Source of the DNA: Datnioides undecimradiatus
Lineage: Eukaryota > Chordata > Actinopteri > Lobotiformes > Datnioididae
Length of the DNA stretch: 64,000 nt
Reading direction: 5' to 3'
Assembly (NCBI GenBank): GCA_008933995.1
Contig: WARS01000007.1
Location: forward strand, 10,716,623-10,780,622
The notes under the pieces are model-generated. The model saw nothing but the letters and a program-made list of their open reading frames with translations, was not told the DNA's origin and did no database searches. Position numbers and translations under genes: made by a program. Positions 39,601-51,925 of this stretch are shown here, one piece after another. The first letter of the stretch is position 1, and every line of letters starts with the position of its first letter.

Positions 39601-41734
39601 GATAATTGATGCAAAACATCAAACAAACTAACCTAAGACATGTTTGTCATGCGGAACTATTTTCACGATATGCACCACAGGACAGGAGAGCGCTACAGTA
39701 TCTGAATGGTAACTGTTAGATACGGTTTTATGACATTGTTCTAACAATAAGTTAGTTCACTGTATCAGCCCATTCAGCTCATAGACGATGATCTGGAGCA
39801 TTAATTACTCTGAGTTTGTCAAGTTAAAAAGAATCCTGTGAAAGTTACTATGAATAAAAGTGATATAAACTTGCTTGTACCGGGTCCAATTTGCTCCTTG
39901 AACCTACGTTGTATTCAGAAAAATTGAAGATGACAATCAGAACCTATTTTTGGGGAATACAATGGCCTCACAAAGAATTTAAACAGGTTAATTAATGCTC
40001 ACACATTTGCAGGCAGATAACGCATTTGCAACAAAAGACCAAAACTAAGAAGAGGTGATGTAAAAAAAGACAACCTCCACATGGTGTCTAAGATATCCTT
40101 GATATTGTCTCAGTTCATTTTTGTTTGTGAGTGACAAAAACATACAAGGTTGTTCTCTTGCGACATCAGCGCAGACACATGAGAGTTGTGAAGCGCAAAC
40201 ACGTACTGTAGATCTTGTAATACGTCCCTCGGCACTAAAATGCAGGCACGACACAAGACACATGCCTGACAGCTGAGTTTTCCTTTTTTTAACCTAAAAT
40301 TGTTTATTTCTTGAAAAGTAGGTATAATTTAAAAAAAACTGACATCCACTCCCTCAAAGGACAGAAAGAAAATAATACACGGCACATTTTAAAGAACAGC
40401 GGCAATTGAAGTTGTGTTGTCAGCATCAATAATGTTTACAGCCTTGCCCTAGATCCACTAGCTATGCTAAATTATCCACTTTAGGTAATGGTTTCCTTTC
40501 CAAGACTGAATGTAAAACATCCAGGGATTAAACCCATAGTTAAACACCGGCTTTCGGTATTTATGCACTGTACATGTGAAAGATCGGAAATTCAAGTCAG
40601 CTCTTTTGTTTCGAACTTTCTCTTTTCTATCCCATTACTCTGCTTTCTGCTCCCAGTAAATGTGGAGGGCCGTATTTCAAATCAAATTCTCTCATGTGGG
40701 AAGTTAAACATGTGCAAGTCAGCCAAAGGTGAAATCCAGCCCTGCCAAGGGAGACGTCTCCGGCAAGACTCCTCTGATTCAGCAAGGGTGTGTAGAGGGA
40801 GAAGAAGTGTCTGTATGTATGTATACGTAAGAGACTCTGTGTGATCCTACTGTTTCCCAACAGTCATCTATTTTGTGTTGAAAGACTTTAATTAAATTCC
40901 TGGATGTTAATATCAAACTCCAAAGAAGGAGCTTATGGTACTAGAAGAAGAAGAAACCCTGAGAGGGCTGCGCAGAGACAAATGAAATCATCTGAGATAA
41001 ACAGAGAACAGCATGGGACACGCGCCCACAAACATGGAGGGCGTAAACACGGTGGACAGCATGAGGGAGAGGGTGAAAGGTGTCTCCACCTCTCTTGGCA
41101 TCCCTCTCCAGCTTCCTGTCTAATCCGTCAGAAGCTGCCATGAAATCAGCTCCCCTGCTCCATGCCTCCCGCCTCGGGTATAAAACCATGGTAGAATCAA
41201 GCAAAGAGAATAACGGAAGAGCAGGGGCACTAATCCACCCATCGGCCTGCATGCTCGGGGATTTGGGACTAACTCCTATCACTTACCATGAAGGAGGAGG
41301 AGGAGAAGGAGGTGGAGGAGTATGAGTTCGAGCCAAAGAAATGGCTATGTTCTCCCCATGCATCGCATCGCTCCGCTCGTTTCTGTCAGTCAAGCCGCTT
41401 CCTTCGCCCCCTCTGCTTCCGACTGTTATAATATAACCGTCTACCCCAATTCCACTCGATCTCTGGTGCTCGCTCACTTTCTGGCTCTATTTTCAATCTC
41501 ATTCTCTTTCCACCCAACCCTGTCCCTCCACTGTCTGCCCATCTTTCGCTCTCTATATTCCTCAAGCTTTGTTAACACCCCCCACCGCCATCACCCGTCT
41601 GCATCCTCGCTGTGGGCCAATTAAGATTCCCGTGCAAAGCTCTGAACTTGGCTGCTGCTGCCAATTCACAAAGAAAGACATCCAAAAGACTTATGTAGAT
41701 ATGACAGCTAGCAACCCATCCACCGGGAGAGGTT
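36611..41734. other. No gene seen: AT-rich single-copy sequence
   Basis: CA-rich patches occur at 36740-36780 and 38700-38790. A GGA-rich patch lies at 41292-41325 and pyrimidine-rich DNA at 41400-41600. The region from 38880 to 40450 is especially AT-rich and lacks any frame of note. Confidence 0.55.
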
Positions 41735-42115
41735 TCGTGTGAGATTATGGGTTTTATTGCTCAGATATTAATACATGGAGTGCACTAATTAAATGTATTA
41801 ATTTTAATTTTCAATCTGTTTTATTAGATAGTCTACAATGGAGAGTCAAGATATCATGCAGGAGTGGTCTTCAGCTCGACTTTAGGCGGCCAAGTAATTA
41901 AGCATTAAGACTTGAAACTGGGCAAAACAGTTAGCCTGGCTCTCTTCAAAGATAACAAAATGCGTGCAGGAGAATTCCTAGGCCAAGACACCGTGGTTCT
42001 TTTCAGGATTTATGCTAAGATAAATTAAAAATGGCAGTAAAAATTTGCGTAATGCTAATTTGAATGCTAATTTGATTACACGGTAAAAACAAATGCTAAT
42101 TACCAATGAACATCC
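41735..42115. promoter_or_regulatory. CNE-like block with repeated ATGCTAAT
   Basis: The octamer-like ATGCTAAT occurs exactly at 42052, 42064 and 42093, with ATGCTAAG at 42012. ATTAATT words lie upstream (41765-41830). POU-domain factors bind ATGCTAAT-type sequences. The block has no simple repeat apart from these words and no open frame of note. Confidence 0.35.
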
Positions 42116-45100
42116 CTCTGTTCACATGAGATTTCCCAGAGTCTTTATGTGGTGCTAAACGTTCGAGTTAGGTGACTTAGGAGATCCACGCTTGCCAAAG
42201 ACATGAATGTGTCACCAGCGTATCTCTAATAAGCTGCTATCTGAGATATGTCACAATCACTGGCTAATTCATGGATAAAAACATCTGTTGATGAGCCATA
42301 TGGAAAATCAGACCTCTGGAAGTCCATCTGGAGTCGGTGCTGGATTATTGGGATGCGCTCTGTAATTGCTTGGTACATAACCCCCAAGCTTGGTCATCTT
42401 GCCACTGATTCTAAGTCTTGTTGCTGGCAGTGGTGGTGCTTGGGACTGAGATGTTGGCAGAATGTTATAGAAGCAGTTGATTGGATTAATGAAGAGCACG
42501 CTGATTAGTGGTTGGATGCAGTTGCTAGCTGAGGGAGAAGATGCCTACTGAATTTTAAAGCAAAGGTTTAATAGAGGAGTCGAGGAGACAAGTAAAAGTA
42601 AACTTGTGGGAGTAGATAGAAGGTGCAAAAAATCACTAATCCATCTCCATGCTCGGAGTAAAAGAAAAGCTTGCTCCCTCCGCCTTGAAGTTGCAGCCCG
42701 AAATTGAAGCTGTTAAAGCCGGGAGTTCTTCTCACCCAGAAGAGATTGAACTTGTCACTTTGACCCAGACTAATGTTGTCAACTCAAAGAGGAGCGACCA
42801 CAACTGACTGAAGAACGCTGAAGCAGAAGCAAGTAGTTGCTGTTAAGTTGCACGCTTTGGCAGCCGTTCTTGAGCCGCCACTCCAGCAAACAGATTTCAT
42901 CTTGTGATAGACTAATATCCCTTCTCCTATCTGTTTTTGTGTCTGGTTCACTTTAGTTTTCATGCTGTCTTGTATAAGCTATGTTGCTCCACAAGGTGTG
43001 CTGAAGGTAATTGACCTTGCAGAAGTGAATATATGCCTTAAACCCAGCATAATGTGAAAAAGCTGAACCCAGTGGTGCACTGTAGATCTCATCCTGTAGC
43101 TAATTATTATCAGCCATCTGCTAAATATATACACTCCACCATCAGCCATATTGTTGGGTTTTGACATTGTCTCTCTTTTGTGCTTTTTCTCCCAACTGTT
43201 TGTCAACTCCCCCTGCTTCTTATTGTTTTTCTGTCTATACTCCTCGCTTTTGTCAGTCTACCTGTCTGCAAGCTTTAGTGTGGATCTATCTTTCTGCTTT
43301 ATATTCTAATCTATTCCCACTTAGCCTTGGTGTCTTCAGTGAGAGATGTTGACAGTGAGGTCTGCAGCACATCCAGCAGAGCCCCATTGTGGCTAAATAC
43401 CACCAGGGATATTAAGAAATTGTGATTTTATGTAATTATACTGAACCAACTCTTTAAGTGTTTTATTTTCTCTCCCTATACTAGCGAAACCTTATAAATG
43501 CCAAATGTCATTTTCTAATTTTCTTGGTAATGAAATGTTTCCATGTTGATGCACTCTTTTCCACATAAATACACAAACACAACATATGCATGCTGAAATA
43601 CACAAACGTGTGGTTGAGTTGACGTGCAGCAACAATATCGGTGAACTATAACCTCCATTATGCCACTTTTATGGAGCAGCTGAGTAGTTATATCCATCAC
43701 TGAGAGGCAGTTTGGAGGTGTGAGGGGGTGCAGCGAGATGAAAAGGAGGCGAAAGGAAACTAAACGGCAATAAGGAAGAAGAAATAAATGCTATATGAAG
43801 ATAAAGAGAGAGAGAATGTGACATATACTTTGTTTATGATATGCCAAATGAGATGTAATGAAGCCGTGCAAAGAGGGTCGAACAAGGTCAATGGAAGAAA
43901 AAAGTCAAACTGTGGAAAAAAAATAGAGAAAACTAGAAGTAATAAGAGTTTGCTTCAGCCGTGCTCACCAGAGAGCAGAGAGACAGTCAGCCAAGATGGT
44001 CGCTATCGGGCCCTTGACAGAAAACATCAGTTTCTTTGATTGCCCGCGATTACAGATAAGTGCAGTATTTTCACAAAGACCCATTTGTTTTGATAAAGAC
44101 TTATCCCCCTCCCCAGGAGAGAGGTGAAAAGAGGCTAAGAGAGAAAAAAAATGAGAGGGAGCGAGTGGAGGGGATGATGGAAGGCTAATGCTAAATTATT
44201 CCCCGTCTCCTGTCTCTTGTTTCCTCTCTCCCAACGTCTAAACATTCTATCTTTCCTCTCTTTTGGATTAATTTAGCTATAAATTCAAACATTTCATTAT
44301 TTGATGCCTCCTTTTATTCCATCCTTACCCACCTCCATCCTCTTTTCCCTCTATCACCACCTTTTCACTTTCCTTTCCTATTTCCCTGTACCTCCCAAAC
44401 CCCAAACTGAATCAGACTCCAGACACAAGTAGAGAACCAGCTGCCTCACAGACGGTCCTACCAATCTCTACTTATTCTTCACGGTGCCTCCTGTTGCTAT
44501 TTTCATTGTTAATCATGTTCTTCATCTGTAGCTACTATCTCTGCTTTCTAAAGCGTTAACTACATAAATGGTTTTAAAAGACGGCATGAATCCTGACAGG
44601 TTCCCATTTCATTTCAGGCTAAAGCTGCACCAGGTGGTGCTATTTTACATTTCTCTGCAACAAAGTTTCCAATCTCCCCCTACCAATCAACCCAATTGCC
44701 CAAAGGTAATCTTGCATAGTCAGACGTCTTTCTCATCAGACTCTTGTCTTTCGACTTTCACCTTGACTTTCAGAAATCTTGAAGCAGTGGCAGAGAGTTT
44801 TAGAAACATCTACCTCCAGTGCTGGGACATATGGCTTTCCTTACATGATGAATGAGTTTTGTATTTGAATTTCCTTGTGACCTTGCCACAGTGTGGCTAT
44901 GCTGGGAAAAGACAAATACAGATTCATTCAGTTGCTAGAGCAATGATTCTATATAAAACAATGTATCTAATCTCATTAATTTGACTTATATGAGATAGAA
45001 ACAGACAATCAAACTTATTGACCTATTTAACAAGGTGAAGTGAAGTGAGTGCACATCAGTGGCATGTCATTCATTCATCCCATGTAATGTAAAGTTCACT

Positions 45101-46534
45101 GAACGGAGGTCTATCACTGGATTCATTGAAATGTTAATTTTATAAATAATAAATAGATAAATGAATAAATTTGCTCTGTGGTTGATGGTGCAGAATGATG
45201 TCTCGTCATCCATCTGAGCCATTACATAAAAGCAACATGATGGCAAATTATCATTGGTGATAACCTGCATTAGTCTCCGGTCACTGAGCTACTTGTTTCC
45301 ACTGGAATGGCTTTCTTTGTTCCTTTGGGACATCCCATTTAAACCAAACCATTTATAGCCAGCCCACTGGCTGAGCGTTAGACAGACTGCTCAGGACACA
45401 GACTGATGGCTGTCATGAGCCAGACATCCACTGGTCAGAGGACAAATCCAGGGATCATAAGGTCATGTCTGGAATGGGAAGGATGACAGAAACTGCAAAT
45501 GGAAACTGCTGCCGCCGCTCGTGAAGTTTTCTCCTCAAAGGACGTGCTATTCACCATAAGACCTTAATATAAGTCTCTTCTGCAATAAAAGTGCAGGGTA
45601 ACTGTTTCCTTTCAAGTGAACAGCTGCCAGAACCTTCCTCTGTGACCTTCTGGTGGCTGAACACAGAACAAAATCTGAAATCCCTTCAGGAAATTAAGCA
45701 ACTGCTAAATTGTAGAAAGCAGAGTGTGTCAAATATAGAATGAAAACTGCGTGTTCACCACGGGTTTATTCCTTAGAGTACAAGTATAATATTTAGTGTC
45801 AAAACAGGAATTAAGTTGTGTTCCAGTAATCCTTAAAAGGACCAGAACACTGGAAGTGGTTTAACTCATTACCAGCAGATGATCTAGCATGCTACTTCAC
45901 TGCCAACCAGTTTCTAACAGTAATCTCTTGCGTCTTACCCACTGGTTTCCACTTCTGGATGAAAATTAAGCTGCAAAGATGGTGTGAAACATTTTAACCC
46001 TTTGCAACATGTAATCCATTCTCACTTCACCAACAAGGCTCTTGTAATCAATAACTACTGTTTGGCAGCAGATGTATGATCAGTTGATTTTAAGCGACAC
46101 ATCAGGTACATTGATTGTGTATCAATGACTTTACAGGCTGCTTGTTTTCATGAATCAAAATGAAACGTTTATACCAGTCTGAAGAGACATTTTTATTGCT
46201 TTTTCATCCAACACCTAATTCGTTTGGCTTCTGCTCCGACTTTTGAAACCTTCACAGATGCTGTGGAAAGAGGCAAACAAACACAGGAGGTGTAGTGGGA
46301 AAAGATGGTGCGGCGGAGGAGGCGCATGGAGCACTCCGCACGTTCTGCCCATCACACATCGCCCTCTTTAAAAAGCTGAGATGTTTCCATCGATGAGTAA
46401 AGTGTTGAGAGCCCTTTTCACCTTGAAATGTGCTGCGTTTCTGTCTAATCTTCTTTCCTCCTTAAAAAATTACCTTTCTGAAGGGCGCTGGGGTTCAGGG
46501 AATCAATAGATCACTCAGGCTGCAAATGTATTAT
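42116..46534. other. No gene seen: single-copy sequence with GA and CT patches
   Basis: Purine-rich DNA at 43700-43830 and 44110-44180 is followed by pyrimidine-rich DNA at 44200-44400. No domain is recognised in the short frames. Confidence 0.5.
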
Positions 46535-46990
46535 CTTACTAAGGAGAGGGTGGGGGCGAAGAGAAGGAGGACTGGATGGAGAAGGGATATAAAACCAGGG
46601 GAGAGGAGGTGAAAATGATGGAGGGAGGGCGCTGAAGAGTGGAAGAAAAGACGAAGGGGAGAAGTGAAGAAGAGGATATGGGGGTAAATAGGGTGAGAGA
46701 GCTGGTGGATCCTGGATGACTCGAGCGCGGGAATGATGAAATTGAAGGAAAATTAGACCAGGAGAGGAGAGAAAGGTCGACGTATTGAAATTAAAGACAA
46801 ATGGTTGGGAAAAAAAAATATTGCCAGGTAGCCATTAAAGATGGTCAAAGGAAGAAAAGTGGAGAGCAAAATTAAATGAGAAGGTGGGGGGTGTCAGACA
46901 ACAGGAAAGGTACCTGCGAAGGGTTGCAGAAATAAGATTAAAAGGCAGGAAATAGCTGGGTGAGACTAAGAGGAGTAGACGGCAGAAAAA
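46535..46990. repeat. Polypurine stretch
   Basis: The plus strand is GA-rich with AGGAG and GAGAG words over about 450 bp. No credible reading frame. Confidence 0.7.
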
Positions 46991-48125
46991 AAAAATTGTT
47001 CGGACGGTTTTGTTTCGAGAACTGTTCAGTGAAATTCTGGCAAACAATAATGACATTAAGTTTGCTTCAAGTTATAGTTGCACATTTTAAAATCTTCTAG
47101 GTTATTTCTCTGTGTTCTCCCACAAGAAAATGAAAGCTGAAGCTTTAATAATGGCTTTTAATGGGGGGTGGGTGCCATGGTGATTGCGTATGGAGGTAAA
47201 AACTGTGATATTCATGTTGGTAGACTGTACTGGATTTTGTCACAGTTCAGTAATGGTAGCAGCAAGAGCTGGGACCCAAATGTTGATAATAGCGCGCATA
47301 CAGGCTCAGGAAGTTTTATAGAAATTGGCTGAGAGGTGGCAGGGTTGTGTACCGAGCAGACGAGCAGGCAGATATGACGGGAATCCAACGGTTGCAACAG
47401 GGATGACTTGAGCAAACAAACAGTGTCAGCTGAGACTAAGAACAGCTGCTCAGGAACATGGCTAATATTTACTTCATTCAGAATTTATTGCCGCGTTTTA
47501 GGCCTGTTTGGGGATGGACACAACAGAGCTTTGGCTGTTAGACAGTACAACGTGTGCTAAACTGTGTCGAGTATCCGGCGTTTCCCCCCCACGTGTAGAG
47601 GTCACTTGGATGGGTCACCCAGATACATTAATGGCCACCAAAGTAGATTTGGTGAGTCAGGATCTGTTCACAAGTGGACAGTCTGCTTTCCTGGTTGGCG
47701 TTCCATGTCATTTGTGTTGGTTTTAATCATTGTGATACGTCACCAACCTCAGCCCGACCCACCGCAGTTACACTTTGCGTTGGAAACACTTGTACTGTTG
47801 CCTGGGCAGAGATAAAAAGAGGACCTTCCCTCTTGACTGCCTCTTCGATATCATTTCTCATAGTAGCATTTGTCTTGTTATCTGCTTTGCCTCACATAAA
47901 ATTTCTGAGGCCGTGCCATTCTAATAATTGATTTCAATGAGGTTCAGTAAATTCTCTTCCAAATAGAAAATATTAGGATTAATCAACTGAGCCATGTAGA
48001 AAAAAATCATGCTACAAGACTTTCGATAAATGTGGCAACAGTACAAATAAAATACACAGTTCATGCTGTTACAGCATGCTGGTAAACAAAGGAGTAAATA
48101 TGAGTTGTAATACTGCTAAAGAATG

Positions 48126-48176
48126 GTGTGTGTGTGGGTGTATGTGTGTGAGTGAGAGAGAGAGAGAGAGAGAGAG
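48126..48176. repeat. (GT)n(GA)n microsatellite
   Basis: Interrupted GT units pass into about 11 GA units. Confidence 0.9.
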
Positions 48177-48304
48177 GGGCCTCTGACTTAGTAATGATGT
48201 CATTATCTTACTCATCCTGGCTTTGTGTACACATGCACTCGTGATAAGATGAAAAACCGACTCACCTGAAGACGACATGGAGGGCAGCCCTCTCCCTCCC
48301 TTTC

Positions 48305-48362
48305 ACACTCACACACCACACACACACACACACCTACACACATACACACACACATAAACACA
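48305..48362. repeat. (CA)n microsatellite, interrupted
   Basis: CA units with CTA and TA interruptions. Confidence 0.88.
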
Positions 48363-48820
48363 AGCTGAAACACATGTCCGCAATGGCAGACAAATCGATA
48401 CGGTCTCATTTCACACCTTGTGCAACCAAAGTTCTCCTTTGACGAGGCAGCAAAGCACAGACACACAACAGATAAAGATAGTTAGATGAGGAAAGGCAGA
48501 TAGGTGGACAGACAGAGAGAGAGAGAGAGAGAGGTGCAAGGTCTGATGTCAGAGACAAAACAGAGAGCTGAGTCCCAATAAAGTACTCAATTGAGGTGGA
48601 AAATATAAAACCTGTGCTGCTGGGTGGCAGGAGCATTTCGGCCTTCTGGCTAAATGGGTGTGTGTCTGCACATGTGTTGTGGGGGTATGTGTACTTGGAG
48701 TGTTTTGAGTTTCAAAACAGCTTCCTCTGCTAGCCTGTTTCTTACGTTGACATTGATCCAACTCACTATTGCTTCTCCCTCATTTATTTCCTCCTCTTCT
48801 TGTCTATTTCCTCTCATTTC

Positions 48821-48841
48821 CTCTCCTCTCCTCTCCTCTCC
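48821..48841. repeat. (CTCTC)n pentanucleotide repeat
   Basis: About four CTCTC units inside a pyrimidine-rich run (48760-48850). A similar short run lies at 49018-49031. Confidence 0.8.
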
Positions 48842-49879
48842 ATTTCTACAGACATTAAGCTGACAGTTGTATCCATCTGTAGTTTACAATAAATGCAACA
48901 GCAGATTAAGATACAAGCACCTCCCAAAATAGAAATTATAGCACTCCTACAGCAGTCCTTTGACCCTATGGAATAATAATCTTAGAGAGGAGTCTGGTGA
49001 AATTTGACAGAGCGAGTCCTCTCCTCTCCTCTGATTTCCACTCTTTTCCACGCCGCTCCTCTCAAGTCACAAATAAAGCAAGACAACAGCAGGCAGGTGG
49101 AATCGCCTTTAGTTTAATCTGCCCTATGTGTGTGTCTGTGCACATTTCAACGCCGGCAGGAGACAGATGCTTAAAATGTTGTCCTCGCGTAGCCCCTCCG
49201 TTCCCCCGAACGTATGTCCTCGTACCCGCGTGCGCACACGCACGCCGTCTCCTTCCCTCGCCCACCTCGCACTGGCTCTCCTCCACAGGCTGCAGACTCC
49301 AGCAATCGATATATATATGTGAGTGCGCAAGCTTGCGCGCGAGTAATGGAGTGGAATCTGACAGCGATTGTCAGTCATCTCACACAGCTGCGAAATAGAA
49401 TCTAAATCTTAAATGGTGCTCCAAAACGCCGCGCATGTGCCTCCACTCATTCATACGACAGCCGGAGAGCATTTGATTAACATCCATCTCTGCATCACCT
49501 CTTTGTGAGCCACCTCCAAACAATAAAAACCATTACAGGCACTTTGCCGTACACCAGCGAGCGTTTGTCATCCCATTGTGCTGGATAACAACACTGCAAG
49601 ATTACTTTTGTTGACTTGTTATTCATCCTTTTGTGTGTTTGCATTCTTCCCAAAGATATTCCTCGTAACTCATCTCTCGCAAGCTGGTATCCTGCTTGTG
49701 TTTGTTTTGTGCCATTTTTAAAGCCCAATTTGCAGGTCTGCGGTCTTGTGTTAACCACACAGCCGCCGGTGCTGTGTCGACTTTCAGCTTATTTACCCGT
49801 GCCTGGGCCACGTTTTGCTGCAGTTGTTTTGCTGTGCGCCAAATTTGTCCTTGTAGATTTATACATTTAATCTTCTTTT

Positions 49880-50155
49880 TTACTATTATTATTATTATTA
49901 TTGCTTTAATTAAATACAAACTTTGTAGCGTCTAACCCATCCCCGGCTCCTAATTAACTGCCGTCACAATTAACACAGACCTTAATACAAGGAGGCAGAT
50001 AATAATTACATTTTGACGTCGTGTGTTTTGGATGGATTATTTGCTGGAAGAAATGTTCCTGAGTGTTAGCTGATTGACAGGAAGCGGGGTGGAATGCAAT
50101 TACGGCAATTAACAGGCCTGGAATTAAGTCAGGGCAAGGCCACGTTGGCAAAAAC
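49880..50155. promoter_or_regulatory. CNE-like block with a PBX-PREP/MEIS decamer
   Basis: After (ATT)n at 49883-49902 the sequence is AT-rich and unique. It carries several TAATT words, TGACGTCG at about 50016, and TGATTGACAG at 50071-50080. That decamer is the published consensus for PBX with PREP/MEIS partners. CAATTA sites follow within 40 bp. This is a plausible embryonic enhancer, but nothing here shows activity. Confidence 0.35.
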
Positions 50156-51447
50156 TAAATTATTGGGCCATCGCAGCCAAAATGTAGGTTATCAAGGCCG
50201 AAACCAGTGGTACAATAACTTACAACTCACACTTAACAGTGTGCAGCCAACAATTAGTGATTAGTGTATCAAAAAAAACAAAAAAAACAAACAGTAGTAA
50301 CTTTAGTGATGTGCAGGGCTCCTGCTGCTAATGCAAGCATTTCTGCTGCTCTCAAACCAGTTTAAGTCGCTGCATTCTTCATTAAAGCAGCTTATTATCC
50401 GGTGTGCATCTGCACAGACTCTGGTTCTGCTCAGGCACTCGTGGCTCTGCCCTTTCATTGACTTCCTGGGAAATCCCACAGTTGTTTCATGCAGAACTGC
50501 TAGTTACTTCGCTCGGCGGTTAGAAATGGTTTCTCTGTCATTTATGGAGCACTTTGTTTCTATCAAAGAAAATTCTATCTGGATGAAAATACCTATGTGT
50601 TTTGCGCTGCTAAAGATGATCTACCGTGATGACAGAGGCAATTTCATCACGTCAAATAATAGTCGACATGCACACCTCTGACTTTACCCATCCAGTCAGA
50701 GAGGCCAAATCTTGTTGTGGACCAATGAGATGCCTCTGAACATGTACTCAAACTCAACCTGGTCACAGGGGAATCACATGAAACTGAAAGGGCCAGCATT
50801 TGTTTTGTTTGCTGTGATGGATCACCAAACCAGTCAGAGGAAGTTGTTTTCTGTCATTTATAGGAGAAATTGCACCAAATGTTTTATTTTCAGAGAGGAA
50901 AATGAGCCCCATCGAGCCCATATTTTAAGCTAACTGTGTTCCAGCAGCGGGGCGTAGTTAATGAAAAGGGGCGACCTGTAGATGGCTGATGCAACCTTCC
51001 ATCTACTTTTCACACATGAACCAGCAGACGCATGTTTCGGTTACTTAAGAGGAACATCAGTCATGTTTGGATGTAAACACGGCTTGCACTTTTGTAGTCA
51101 AAGATAGCTGCAAACATCATTCATTACGCTTCTGTAAAAGTTATTAGTTAAATGTGCAAAAGTGCTAACACATTGCAAGGACCATTTTGAGCTGTATACA
51201 GTAAAAATTAAGTTCCTTGTACTCGTGTCAGTTTGTCCAAATTCTGAATTAAACTCCACTTTACTTCAAATCATCCACATCAACAGTTTACATTATTATT
51301 AATGAATGTTACGTTGTGTGAAAGCTATATTTATGGCCACTTGCTGGAACTCTAAAATTAGTATGTTGTGTATACTTCAGTGTCATGTCCCACAAGACCA
51401 AGCACAACTTGATTTAAACTGAATGAACTGAACAAACTGATTCCAGT
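50156..51447. other. No gene seen: unidentified single-copy or old repetitive sequence
   Basis: A 116-residue plus frame (50331-50681) and a 73-residue frame (50712-50933) lie in tandem. CTGTCATTTAT occurs in both (about 50537 and 50851), which may reflect an old duplication. I recognise no protein family. Confidence 0.45.
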
Positions 51448-51632
51448 ATTTCACAGTGGGTTCGATTCCCGACTGACTGGGGTCCTTTTGGTGTTCAGTT
51501 TGCATGCTCTCTCCATGTCCGTGTGGGTTCCCTCCAGGCCTCCTGTCCAACGGTTGCTGGGACAGGCTTTAGCACCCCTGCGGCACCAAAAGCGATAAGC
51601 AGTTACAGGAATGGATGGATGGATGGATTTCA
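51448..51632 (+). mobile_element. SINE-like teleost interspersed repeat with a GGAT-type tail
   Basis: A tRNA-like B-box sequence (GGGTTCGATTCCCG) is followed by the conserved body GTTTGCATGCTCTC...GTGTGGGTT...CCTCC. It ends in a GGACAGGCTTTAGCACCCC-like segment, a GATAAGCAGTTACAGGAATGG-like segment and (ATGG)n. I recognise this arrangement from very abundant fish repeats. The middle seems shortened. The element directly precedes the (TA)n and LINE tail at 51646. Confidence 0.68.
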
Positions 51633-51645
51633 ATTCTGTATATTC

Positions 51646-51660
51646 TATATATATATATAT
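51646..51660. repeat. (TA)n microsatellite, LINE target
   Basis: About seven TA units stand between the SINE tail and the LINE 3' end. A matching TG/TA run follows the LINE fragment at 51926-51955. Confidence 0.85.
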
Positions 51661-51925
51661 AAAAAAAAAATTCCCATCTCGCCCTCCGCGGGCGGTTCCT
51701 CCTCTGCAAGCTCGGGTCCTCTACCAGAGGCCTGGGAGCTTGAGGGTTCTGCGCAGTATCTTACATGTCCCTAGTATTGCGCTTTTCTGGACTGAGATGT
51801 CTGTTGTCTTTCCTGGGATCTGTTGTAGCCACTGCTCCAGTTTGGGGGTCACTGCTCCGAGTGCCCCGATCACCACAGGCACCACTGATGTCTTTACCTG
51901 CCAGGCTTTCTCCAGTTCTCCAGTG
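51661..51925 (-). mobile_element. 3' end of a Dong/R4/Rex6-like LINE
   Basis: The minus strand encodes a short C-terminal protein piece with VVPVVIGALGAVTPKL and KILRRTLKLPGLW, ending at a stop at about 51721. It is followed by about 60 bp of 3' UTR ending in poly(T) on that strand. I recognise this as the common C-terminus downstream of the restriction-like endonuclease in a fish LINE of the Dong/R4 type; the exact clade is from memory and not certain. Only about 70 codons remain, so the copy is severely 5' truncated. It sits between (TA)n on the left and (TG)n(TA)n on the right, which agrees with the known taste of Dong-type elements for TA-rich microsatellites. Confidence 0.72.

Larger units (their letters stand above)
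46991..49879. other. No gene seen: microsatellite-rich sequence
   Basis: Apart from the microsatellites listed, 49180-49350 is CpG-richer than its surroundings. It contains overlapping low-complexity frames on both strands but no splice-bounded exon I can support. Confidence 0.5.

Noticed and set aside
44710..44730. TTGCATAGTCA similarity to miR-153
   Set aside because: The match stops after the first eleven bases and no hairpin partner is visible nearby.
50331..50933. Two tandem open frames as a small gene
   Set aside because: The peptides match no family I know and there is only a weak shared 11-bp word between them; old repeat or chance is more likely.
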